In this document: in pieces, positions 54,874 to 62,113 of the stretch
How positions within the stretch are numbered: position 1 is the stretch's first letter
Layout: each line of letters opens with the position of its first letter
Origin: Flavobacterium hibisci
GTDB lineage: Bacteria > Bacteroidota > Bacteroidia > Flavobacteriales > Flavobacteriaceae
Direction of reading: 5' to 3'
DNA length: 64,000 nucleotides
NCBI RefSeq assembly: GCF_020026925.1
Contig: NZ_JAIQDW010000002.1
Span: 124,001-188,000, forward strand
Position numbers and translations under genes: made by a program
The notes under the pieces: generated by a model
Told to the model about the DNA's origin: nothing
What the model saw: the letters and a program-made list of their open reading frames with translations, nothing else
The model's database searches: none

Positions 54874-57333
54874 TTATCGAATAAGAAATGTATATACTTT
54901 CCCTTTTAAGGTCATTAAGTCGTATAAATAAGTTGACTTAACATCTAATGCTTTTATATTAGATTCATCAGAAATAATTGGCTTTTGAACTTCATCAAGC
55001 TGATAAAAAACATTTGGGTTTACTCCTGATGCATTTTTCAAATTATTATGATCCTTCAAAGTTATTTCATTTGGAGTTCTCAATCTTAAGTTCCCTCCCA
55101 GATTAGACTGAATGCTAAGGGCAACTAATTTTCCCTTTTCCCATTTCAAATGCTTTATTTCAAAACCGCCTCTTGCTTTCAGGCCTCTTATTTCACCATA
55201 TTCGCTCAAAGCATCAGGTAAGGCAGGAAGTAAATGAACTGCACCATCTGAGCTTTGCATCAACATTTCAGTAATGCCTGATGTACAGCCAAAATTCCCA
55301 TCAATTTGAAATGGAGGATGCGCATCAAAAAGATTGTTGTAAGTGCCTCCTCCTTCATTTACACCAAGTGGAGTTAATTGATTCTGAATCAACTTATAAG
55401 CATGGTTACCATCCTGCATTTTAGCCCACCAGTTTACTTTCCATCCCATACTCCAACCGGTTGAGACATCTCCTCTTTGCAAAAGCGTATTTTTTGCAGC
55501 TGCAAAGAGTTCAGGAGTCTTATATGCCGAAATCTGATTGGAAGGATATACCCCATATAGGTGGGAAATATGGCGGTGATTGTCTTTGGGATCATCAACG
55601 TCATCCAGCCATTCCTGTAATTGATTATGCTTTCCGATTTGCATTGGCGGAAGCATTTTTCGCAACGTTTTAAGACTATCTGCAAATTCTTTGTCCTTTC
55701 TTAAAATCTCAGAAGCCTTAATAGCGGTACTGAAAACATCAAACACAATTTGATTATCCATCGTGGATCCGGCTGTAACTGCTGATCCCTGATGGGCTTT
55801 TGGGGCATTTTCAGGCGAATTTCCAGGCACTACCACCAGCCATCCGTTTTTTGGATGTTTTACTAAAAAGTCTGAATAAAAAACGGCAGCCCCTTTTATT
55901 ACTTCATATACTGATTCAAGATATTTTTTATCTCCTGTATATAAATAATGTTCCCAAATATGCTGGCTCAACCATCCGCCTCCTGCATTCCAGACGCCCC
56001 AGGTAGCTCCGTCAACAGCTCCGTTGATTCTCCATATATCGGTATTATGGTGCGCAACCCAGCCTCTTGCCCCATACATTACGTTTGCCGTTTCTTTTCC
56101 TGTTTCGGCCAGTTCTTTTATCATTTTTAAAAGTGGCTGATGCATCTCTGATAAATTCGTTTTCTCAGCAGGCCAGTAATTCATCTCGGTATTAATGTTG
56201 ATCGTATATTTGCTATCCCAGGCCGGCCTCATACTGTGATTCCAGATCCCCTGAAGATTTGCAGGCTGTCCTTCGGGCTGTGAAGACGAAATCAATAAAT
56301 AGCGTCCGTACTGGTAATACAAGGTCACCAGCGAAGGATCAAAAACACTCCTAAAATTAGCCAGCCTTTGATCTGTCGGCAATTTTGCTGCATTTGTTGT
56401 TCCTAAATCAATGTGAACCCTGTTAAAAAATTTTTGATAACTGGCGATATGAGCTTTTTTCATTTTTTCAAAATCTTTTTTAGATGCCTGGTCTAAATAC
56501 GATTTTGCAAGTTTACTTTCAGAGCCACTAAGATCATTATAATTAACAAAATTAGTTGCTATTGAAACATAAATTACAACAGAATTGGCTTTGTCTATTT
56601 TTATGGAATTACCTTCAGGCTTTATAGTTCCGCCTTCTGTTTTAAATCTGGCCAGTGCGTTAAACCTTACTTTTCCTTCTACACCCTCATGATCACTTGT
56701 AGTACCTGAAAGAGAGAGCATATTATTTACATCTGTCTCTATTTTTTGTTTTTTATGCTGAGAAGTAAATCCTGCATTTAAAGATAATTTACCAGGCATG
56801 TCTGCTGAAAGTTTAATCACTAAAACTCTATCAGGAAAGGATGTAAAAGCTTCTCTTGTATAAGTGACGCCATTTATTTTATATGTTGTTTTAGTTACTG
56901 CTTTTTCAATATCCAGCTCACGGTAATAATCTGTATAATGTTCCTGATCAGAAAAACTGATTTCTAAGTTTCCTACTGGCTGAAACATCTGTCCATGAGA
57001 TTTTTTCGTGATGATATTCTCATTTATCAACTTTTCTGCTTTTTGGTATTCACCCTGAAAAATAAGGCTCCTTATATCATTTAGCGCGCCTTTTGCATTG
57101 GGATTATCATTTCTGTTAGGACTCCCGGTCCACACAGTACTTTCATTCAATTGAAATATTTCCTTTTCCACATTACCATACACCATGGCTGCCTGAAAAC
57201 CATTTCCTATCGGAAGTGCATTTTCCCAAACCTTACCGGATGGAGTATCATACCACAGCTTCAAGGCACTTTTTTCCTGGGCAAATGATGATATTAACAG
57301 AAAAAAAAGAAAATGTACAAGAAATCTTTTCAT
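54874..57333 (-). CDS. Glycoside hydrolase family 95 (alpha-L-galactosidase or alpha-L-fucosidase)
   Basis: 819 residues, signal peptide about 1-19 (ending SSFAQ). N-terminal sandwich with LWYDTPSGKVWENALPIGNG, then the (alpha/alpha)6 barrel. The catalytic asparagines of the family correspond to Asn379 and Asn381 in TININTEMNYW, and the Asp/Gly block is FQIDGNFGCTSG. Two residues before Asn379 there is Thr377, where classical alpha-1,2-fucosidases have His; Thr at this place was reported for an L-galactose-specific GH95 enzyme from Bacteroides ovatus (from memory). First gene of the 12-gene cluster, directly behind the promoter at 57420-57457. Confidence 0.92.
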   Translation of the reverse strand: MKRFLVHFLFFLLISSFAQEKSALKLWYDTPSGKVWENALPIGNGFQAAMVYGNVEKEIFQLNESTVWTGSPNRNDNPNAKGALNDIRSLIFQGEYQKAEKLINENIITKKSHGQMFQPVGNLEISFSDQEHYTDYYRELDIEKAVTKTTYKINGVTYTREAFTSFPDRVLVIKLSADMPGKLSLNAGFTSQHKKQKIETDVNNMLSLSGTTSDHEGVEGKVRFNALARFKTEGGTIKPEGNSIKIDKANSVVIYVSIATNFVNYNDLSGSESKLAKSYLDQASKKDFEKMKKAHIASYQKFFNRVHIDLGTTNAAKLPTDQRLANFRSVFDPSLVTLYYQYGRYLLISSSQPEGQPANLQGIWNHSMRPAWDSKYTININTEMNYWPAEKTNLSEMHQPLLKMIKELAETGKETANVMYGARGWVAHHNTDIWRINGAVDGATWGVWNAGGGWLSQHIWEHYLYTGDKKYLESVYEVIKGAAVFYSDFLVKHPKNGWLVVVPGNSPENAPKAHQGSAVTAGSTMDNQIVFDVFSTAIKASEILRKDKEFADSLKTLRKMLPPMQIGKHNQLQEWLDDVDDPKDNHRHISHLYGVYPSNQISAYKTPELFAAAKNTLLQRGDVSTGWSMGWKVNWWAKMQDGNHAYKLIQNQLTPLGVNEGGGTYNNLFDAHPPFQIDGNFGCTSGITEMLMQSSDGAVHLLPALPDALSEYGEIRGLKARGGFEIKHLKWEKGKLVALSIQSNLGGNLRLRTPNEITLKDHNNLKNASGVNPNVFYQLDEVQKPIISDESNIKALDVKSTYLYDLMTLKGKVYTFLIR

Positions 57334-57419
57334 AATTAATAAGTTACTTTCGTAAAACTGATTGTCAATATTCTGAATAGAAAATTTTAAAAGTGTTTAT
57401 ATTACACTTATAATAATTA

Positions 57420-57457
57420 CAAATATAACACAAAACTCAATACAACAATCGGTTGTT
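57420..57457 (-). promoter_or_regulatory. Promoter of the glycan operon with overlapping palindrome
   Basis: On the minus strand: TTG (57446-57448), 18-base spacer, TATATTTG (57420-57427), a good consensus promoter with an 87-base leader before GH95. A palindrome AACAA-TCGG-TTGTT (57444-57457) covers the -33 element, so a bound regulator would act directly on it. No other convincing promoter was seen between the 12 genes. Confidence 0.7.
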
Positions 57458-57732
57458 TTATTTTTTTTTATTTATAATGAAAAAAAAATGTGAAATTGTT
57501 TTGTATAATATATTTTTTGATGCCAAAAATTAAATAATCCAGAATAGAAGTTTTACCAAATTAAGAATTTATATTCTATAATATGTAAATGAATCTACTA
57601 ACAATTCCTAGATGAATCATTTACTATAAATCACAAAACAAAAAAACATGCCAATTAATAAAGGACATGTTTTGTTTGTTGCTATATAAAAAAATTGGAG
57701 AGGATTTCTTTTTATTTAAAAAGAAAAAAATA
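57458..57732. other. AT-rich intergenic region with a terminator for the following small gene
   Basis: Nothing coding. The AAAACATG (57643-57650) / CATGTTTT (57666-57673) hairpin, with an inner CC/GG pairing, lies 60 bases after the stop of the minus-strand gene 57733-57981 and probably terminates it. The remaining sequence is poly-A/T rich without recognisable structure. Confidence 0.6.
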
Positions 57733-57981
57733 TTATTTGTAAAAAGTAATTGTATCAGTTAAATTTTCTCTACTGATAAATGCTGTAATATATTCCTTTA
57801 CTTCATTAGTTGTTTCTAAAGGTGTTGCAAATGAATTGATATGAAATTCATCATCCTGATCCAGAATATGTATTATTTCTGTATAACCTTTAGAAATTAA
57901 ACTTCCTTTTAATCTAATTATATTCAACTGCTGCTGACCATTTAAATCTTTACGAACCTTTAGTTTTATAGCTTTATCCAT
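57733..57981 (-). CDS. Small hypothetical protein
   Basis: 82 residues. It starts with the basic stretch MDKAIKLKVRKDLNGQQQLN, continues with a beta/alpha pattern (IIRLKGSLISKGYTEIIHIL) and an acidic turn (DQDDEFHI), and ends in DTITFYK. No signal peptide and no membrane segment. I recognise no family. It is monocistronic with its own hairpin terminator downstream, which supports a real gene. Confidence 0.55.
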   Translation of the reverse strand: MDKAIKLKVRKDLNGQQQLNIIRLKGSLISKGYTEIIHILDQDDEFHINSFATPLETTNEVKEYITAFISRENLTDTITFYK

Positions 57982-58168
57982 AGTAAAATATATTTAAAAT
58001 AATAGCCTCTTGCATAATCAAATATAACCAATAATTTATATTAAAACAATAATTAAAAATCAACACAAAGCACTACTTATCAACATCTTAATAACATTTT
58101 ATAATGACATTATTAATATCCATATTTTGAAGAAATAAAATTCACAATGAACTTATATATAACCTTAC

Positions 58169-58365
58169 CATATTTACCCGTAGTGCATTATCATTATTTT
58201 TTCTGCCAAAAGTTCAAAATTGTACAGTTTTCAGCAAAATTTGAATCAAGAAAATTTATATTTTATAGATTCTAATCTTAAAAATCTAATTTTATAACTA
58301 CTAAACTCTAATATTTTATACAAAAAGCAAAGACAATTTGTCATAATGCACTACGGGTCATATTT
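58169..58365. mobile_element. MITE-like element with 16-bp terminal inverted repeats and 7-bp target duplication
   Basis: ACCCGTAGTGCATTAT (58176-58191) and its exact reverse complement (58343-58358) bound a 183-bp AT-rich, non-coding body. Directly outside both ends is the same heptamer CATATTT (58169-58175 and 58359-58365), a target-site duplication. No transposase is encoded, so it would move in trans. ACCC termini recall some IS families (IS982 among others), but this is not established. Confidence 0.85.
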
Positions 58366-58402
58366 ATCTTTTTTAAAATCAATCGCTATTAAATCACCCC
58401 TA

Positions 58403-59209
58403 TCAAAAGTCCTGATATTGTAGCGTAACATCAGAGATTAAATCTCCACTATCAATACGAAACGTCTTAATTTGTGTTACCTGTTTATTTATATTATAAG
58501 TGTACTCCATTTTAACGTTAGCTAAATTAGTACCCGAAACAAGACTTTTCTGATTGAAGGCCCTAGGATTATTAGGAACTGACAATTTTGTACCATCAAT
58601 CTGCATCAGAATACCTGGTAAAACACTATTTAAGTGACTCACTACTGAACGTTTCTGATTATCATAATTACTAAAAATATATTCTGTATCTTCATTAGCA
58701 TTATCTGCATAATCAAGTACAACACGCTCTATATTACCAGACGAAGCAAAGCGATAATACCAGGTTTCAAATAAATGACCCGACGGACTTTTTATTCTTC
58801 TTTCTTTTCCTCCATCTGTTCGATGATACCATTCGTTGATAAAAACAAGTGAATTGTTAATATATTCCTCTTCTTTTACCATACCATTTGCATTGTAGAA
58901 ATATATTTTTTTTTCTAATGGTTTTGAAGCATCAGCATAATCTTTCAAGAATGTGATTTTGCCATTTTCGTAACTATAAGTATTAATAGCATTTAATTCA
59001 GGATTATTATCAATAGTTTTATAAGTTCTTAAACGTTTCTGGCTATCGTAAGTATATTCACTTGTTGAAGTCACATTTCCATTAGCATCTTTGTATATTG
59101 ATTTCACAAGAAGACTGATCTTAGCCGGAGGATTATCACCTTCATCTCCGCTGTCTTTAGAACAGGATAGTAAAAGTATACAAAGCAATGGCAATAATAG
59201 ATGTTTCAT
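58403..59209 (-). CDS. Secreted lipoprotein with YD-like repeats
   Basis: 268 residues. Lipobox LLSC at about residues 13-16, followed by SKDSGDEGDNPP, an acidic export-type linker. The body repeats YxYDxxxR/K-type hairpins (SEYTYDSQKRLRTY, NTYSYENGKITFL, KIYFYNANGMVKEE, EYTYNINKQVTQIKT). It resembles the lipoprotein at 7893-8630 in style. Function unknown; a surface lipoprotein is inferred from the signal. It is followed on the same strand by the MITE-like element and preceded by the propeller lipoprotein gene, 58 bases away. Confidence 0.78.
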   Translation of the reverse strand: MKHLLLPLLCILLLSCSKDSGDEGDNPPAKISLLVKSIYKDANGNVTSTSEYTYDSQKRLRTYKTIDNNPELNAINTYSYENGKITFLKDYADASKPLEKKIYFYNANGMVKEEEYINNSLVFINEWYHRTDGGKERRIKSPSGHLFETWYYRFASSGNIERVVLDYADNANEDTEYIFSNYDNQKRSVVSHLNSVLPGILMQIDGTKLSVPNNPRAFNQKSLVSGTNLANVKMEYTYNINKQVTQIKTFRIDSGDLISDVTLQYQDF

Positions 59210-59267
59210 GTTTATTTAGAATTAAGATATAGATTATTTAAGGTAAATTTATTTTCAAAGGTGTAAT

Positions 59268-60290
59268 TTATTGTTCAGCTAGAGCTATATCCAATGCTGC
59301 AGAATTTTGTTTGCCAATAGTCGTTGCAATGCCATTTTTCCATACTTTTGCTTTCTCCAAGCTTCCATCACCCTCACTGCCAGCTATGTATATTGTATTA
59401 TTATCAATTACAATATTTACCAGATGACAATCTTGTGTTCCGTCAGAAACATTGCTGATTTGTCCGTTTTTCCAAAGCTTTCCCTGCCATTTTTTGGTTT
59501 CAGCATTATATTGCTCAAAAATTACGTACACATCATTTCCTGATACATAAATGCCTGTTGCTTTTGCTTTTTCACTGACAATTGTGGCTTTGCCTTTTTT
59601 CCAGAATTTTGCCTTTCCCTGTTCTTCTCCTGCTACATATACGTCTCCATTAGACACAAATAAAGCATTGGCTTCTGCACTTTTTACAACATCTGTAAGA
59701 TCTTCTGAAACTCCGTTTTTCCAGAGTTTTACTATTTGCATCCCGTTGTCTGCCTCAGAACCTGTTGCATATACATTCCCTGCCGATACTGTTATTGCAT
59801 TGGCTATTCCTTCTTTTGAAACATCAGTCAGTACTGAGGCTATTCCGTTTTTCCAAATTTTCGCTACATGCAAAGAACCGTTAAATTCATTACCCAGAAT
59901 GTAAACATCATTCCCCACTACATATAAATCCGCAACAACTGCATCTCTTGACCCGTCCGTAATAGCTACAGGTACACCGTTTTTCCAAAGTTTTATTAGC
60001 CTTTTGGCATCTGTTTCTGTACTAATAGATTCATGGCCCGCAACATAAACATCCTTTCCAGATACAAACACCGCTTTTGCAACAGAGTTTTTTCCTGCTG
60101 TACCTAAATTTACAGTCACACCTTTTTGCCATATCGCAGCCTGATTTATACCTCCATTTTGTTCATATCCGGCAACATAAACATTCGCAATTTCAGAATT
60201 GCCAGTTGTCTGATCATCTTTACTGCATCCAGGTAAAATCAGCAGTATTATTGACACTATTGTACTGATGCCCATTATTCGTACATTCAT
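59268..60290 (-). CDS. Lipoprotein predicted to form a seven-bladed beta-propeller
   Basis: 340 residues. Signal peptide with lipobox (LPGC, Cys22), followed by SKDDQTTGNSE. Then seven repeats of about 42-50 residues, each with a VYVAGxE-like strand and a KxWKNG-like strand: VYVAGYE, VYVAGHE, VYILGNE, VYATGSE, VYVAGEE, VYVIFEQ, IYIAGSE, paired with IWQKG, LWKNG, IWKNG, LWKNG, FWKKG, LWKNG, VWKNG. Seven equal repeats suggest a closed seven-bladed propeller. No catalytic motif. Likely a surface-exposed binding protein. It is divergent from the AraC-type gene. A downstream 58-base gap joins it to the YD-repeat lipoprotein. Confidence 0.82.
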   Translation of the reverse strand: MNVRIMGISTIVSIILLILPGCSKDDQTTGNSEIANVYVAGYEQNGGINQAAIWQKGVTVNLGTAGKNSVAKAVFVSGKDVYVAGHESISTETDAKRLIKLWKNGVPVAITDGSRDAVVADLYVVGNDVYILGNEFNGSLHVAKIWKNGIASVLTDVSKEGIANAITVSAGNVYATGSEADNGMQIVKLWKNGVSEDLTDVVKSAEANALFVSNGDVYVAGEEQGKAKFWKKGKATIVSEKAKATGIYVSGNDVYVIFEQYNAETKKWQGKLWKNGQISNVSDGTQDCHLVNIVIDNNTIYIAGSEGDGSLEKAKVWKNGIATTIGKQNSAALDIALAEQ

Positions 60291-60542
60291 TTTTATAAAG
60301 CTTTTTGATTAAAAATTTTTCTTTGATTATATGTTTAAAATCTTAGATGCGATGAAAAATACAACCTGACATAAAAATGGAAGTATATCAATTTTTTGCA
60401 AAGCATTTTTAGTTGAATTCAATTGGATGCAAAATAAAATTCTTACAATTTAACTTCATTGTAAAAAATGCTAAGTCTAAAAGCTTTTTTTATTTATTGA
60501 CTTATTTATCTTTACATTCGGTACTTAATTCATGTTTTTTAT

Positions 60543-61373
60543 TTGGAACTCTACTACCCACAACCTGCCTTACAACATCTGATATCCTGTTATCGGGTAA
60601 TAAATTTTGGAAGTAACCCTGCTTTCAATCAGCCGTGGATGGTTTCGCCTTCAGGTTATAACACATTGACTATTCTTATTTCTCCGACAAATGTGCTGGA
60701 CATTGGCAGAGGTGAAAGCATGCGGGCACGCATACGTTTCAGCGGACAATTGGATGGTGTCAGACATTTTTCCAGTGATGTATGTCTTAATACAGGGATT
60801 TTTGTTGAGTTTAAACCTGGCGCAGCTTATACGCTGTGGGGTATTCCACAACATAATTTTACTAACAGATGGACAGAAGCAGATGATTTCCTTCCGGATA
60901 CATCAATATTTTACAACCTCTTAGATGATAGTTATCCTGATGTTAAAAAAACAATTTCAATTGTTGACAACTGGCTATTGGAACAAGCTGTAAAGTCAAA
61001 AAAAGATTGCCGAAAAGAACTCATGGCCGCAATGCAGCTCATTAAGGAAAGTAACGGCTGTATTGATATTGCCCAGCTTCGGAATCATGTTGGTATGACA
61101 AGGGCATCTTTCCAAAATCAATTCAAGGAACAGGTTGGGGTTTCTCCTAAAACGTACAGCCGCATCATTAGGGCGAATGCATTATACAAAGAAGTACTTC
61201 AAATGGAAACACCAGACTGGCAGCAGATTGTACATGATTATCATTTTTTTGACCAGGCACACTTAATTAAGGATTTTCAAAATTTCTTCGGAAATTCTCC
61301 TTCTCATTTTTTTGAGCAATCTCAATTTGCAAAAGATTTTAGTCATTTACTGGAAGATGATTCTGTAAAATGA
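60543..61373 (+). CDS. AraC-family transcriptional regulator
   Basis: 276 residues. N-terminal sensor domain of the DUF6597-like type (YYPQPALQHLISCYRVI, GIFVEFKPGAAYTLWG), about 1-150, then an AraC/XylS HTH pair (about 165-265): IDIAQLRNHVGMTRASFQNQF, QVGVSPKTYSRIIRAN and IVHDYHFFDQAHLIKDFQNF, with the conserved FFGNSPSHF at the end. Its target is not evident. It lies between the propeller lipoprotein (divergent) and a small acidic protein and does not directly neighbour the glycan operon promoter, 3 kb away. Start ATG at 60543 fits the usual length. Confidence 0.9.
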   Translation: MELYYPQPALQHLISCYRVINFGSNPAFNQPWMVSPSGYNTLTILISPTNVLDIGRGESMRARIRFSGQLDGVRHFSSDVCLNTGIFVEFKPGAAYTLWGIPQHNFTNRWTEADDFLPDTSIFYNLLDDSYPDVKKTISIVDNWLLEQAVKSKKDCRKELMAAMQLIKESNGCIDIAQLRNHVGMTRASFQNQFKEQVGVSPKTYSRIIRANALYKEVLQMETPDWQQIVHDYHFFDQAHLIKDFQNFFGNSPSHFFEQSQFAKDFSHLLEDDSVK

Positions 61374-61596
61374 TAAATGTAGGGTGTTAGCTCATTTATT
61401 ATTTATTTTAAAACTGTATAACTCCTCCGATAATTTGAGTTTGGTTGCTGGTATCTATATAAAATATAGCAAACAACCATAATCACATGTAAATTTATAA
61501 AAACATTAAAAACAAGCCTTTGAAACAATTGTAAGTTGCTATTAATTATAGAACTATTAATTCTTTTTTTGTAATAACTGCGTGAATTGAGTAGAA

Positions 61597-61604
61597 TAAA
61601 TTTG
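61597..61604 (+). promoter_or_regulatory. -7 element before the acidic small protein
   Basis: TAAATTTG, 56 bases before the start codon. A TTG at 61569-61571 lies 25 bases upstream, slightly beyond the usual 17-23 spacing. Confidence 0.45.
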
Positions 61605-61660
61605 TAGATATCAAGTCAGGCTGACTGACAAAACAATAATTATTCTAAAACAATACTATC

Positions 61661-62032
61661 ATGGAAAATCAAAACAACAACGAATATGGCCAAACAGATC
61701 CGGATTTTATTGATCAAAATACACCTGTAGATGGTAGTGAATTTCAAAATGAAAATCATTTTCAAAAGGATCTAAACAAAGAGAGCAAAACAGAATTTGG
61801 GGAAAGCGATCCTGATTTCATAGATCAGAATACGATTATTGACAATGACAACTATGCAAGGGATGAAGATCCATATCAATATCAGGAAGAGTTTATTGAA
61901 GACCTTAAACATCCTGAAAATGATTTTGAAACTAATACAACTAAATCAGGAAATCAGGATCAGTTCGAAAATAAAAATGACGGGATTACCAATACTGAGA
62001 AAAATAATGATCTTAGTGGAGATAAGGAATAA
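61661..62032 (+). CDS. Acidic, probably disordered small protein with internal duplication
   Basis: 123 residues, very rich in Asp, Glu, Asn and Gln and almost free of large hydrophobic residues. A block is duplicated: YGQTDPDFIDQNTPVDG (about 8-24) and FGESDPDFIDQNTIIDN (about 45-61). No signal peptide. I recognise no family; a stress-related or hydrophilin-like protein is possible. It has its own -7 element and a very strong terminator, hence a monocistronic unit. Confidence 0.7.
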   Translation: MENQNNNEYGQTDPDFIDQNTPVDGSEFQNENHFQKDLNKESKTEFGESDPDFIDQNTIIDNDNYARDEDPYQYQEEFIEDLKHPENDFETNTTKSGNQDQFENKNDGITNTEKNNDLSGDKE

Positions 62033-62055
62033 TCACTTTTTTTACACCAGTAAAT

Positions 62056-62092
62056 AAAACGACATGTTTTGAGTTAAATCATGTCGTTTTTT
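62056..62092 (+). terminator. Terminator after the acidic small protein
   Basis: Perfect 11-bp stem AAAACGACATG (62056-62066) with CATGTCGTTTT (62080-62090) and a T-run to 62092. It may also serve the GH97 gene on the other strand, which ends 22 bases away. Confidence 0.85.
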
Positions 62093-62113
62093 ATACTCTG
62101 GACATATCTGTTT

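Noticed and set aside
35027..57333. SusC/SusD pair expected in a polysaccharide-utilisation locus
   Set aside because: No SusD-like lipoprotein or SusC-type receptor is encoded among the cluster genes; the TonB receptor at 18359 lacks SusC features and is far away.
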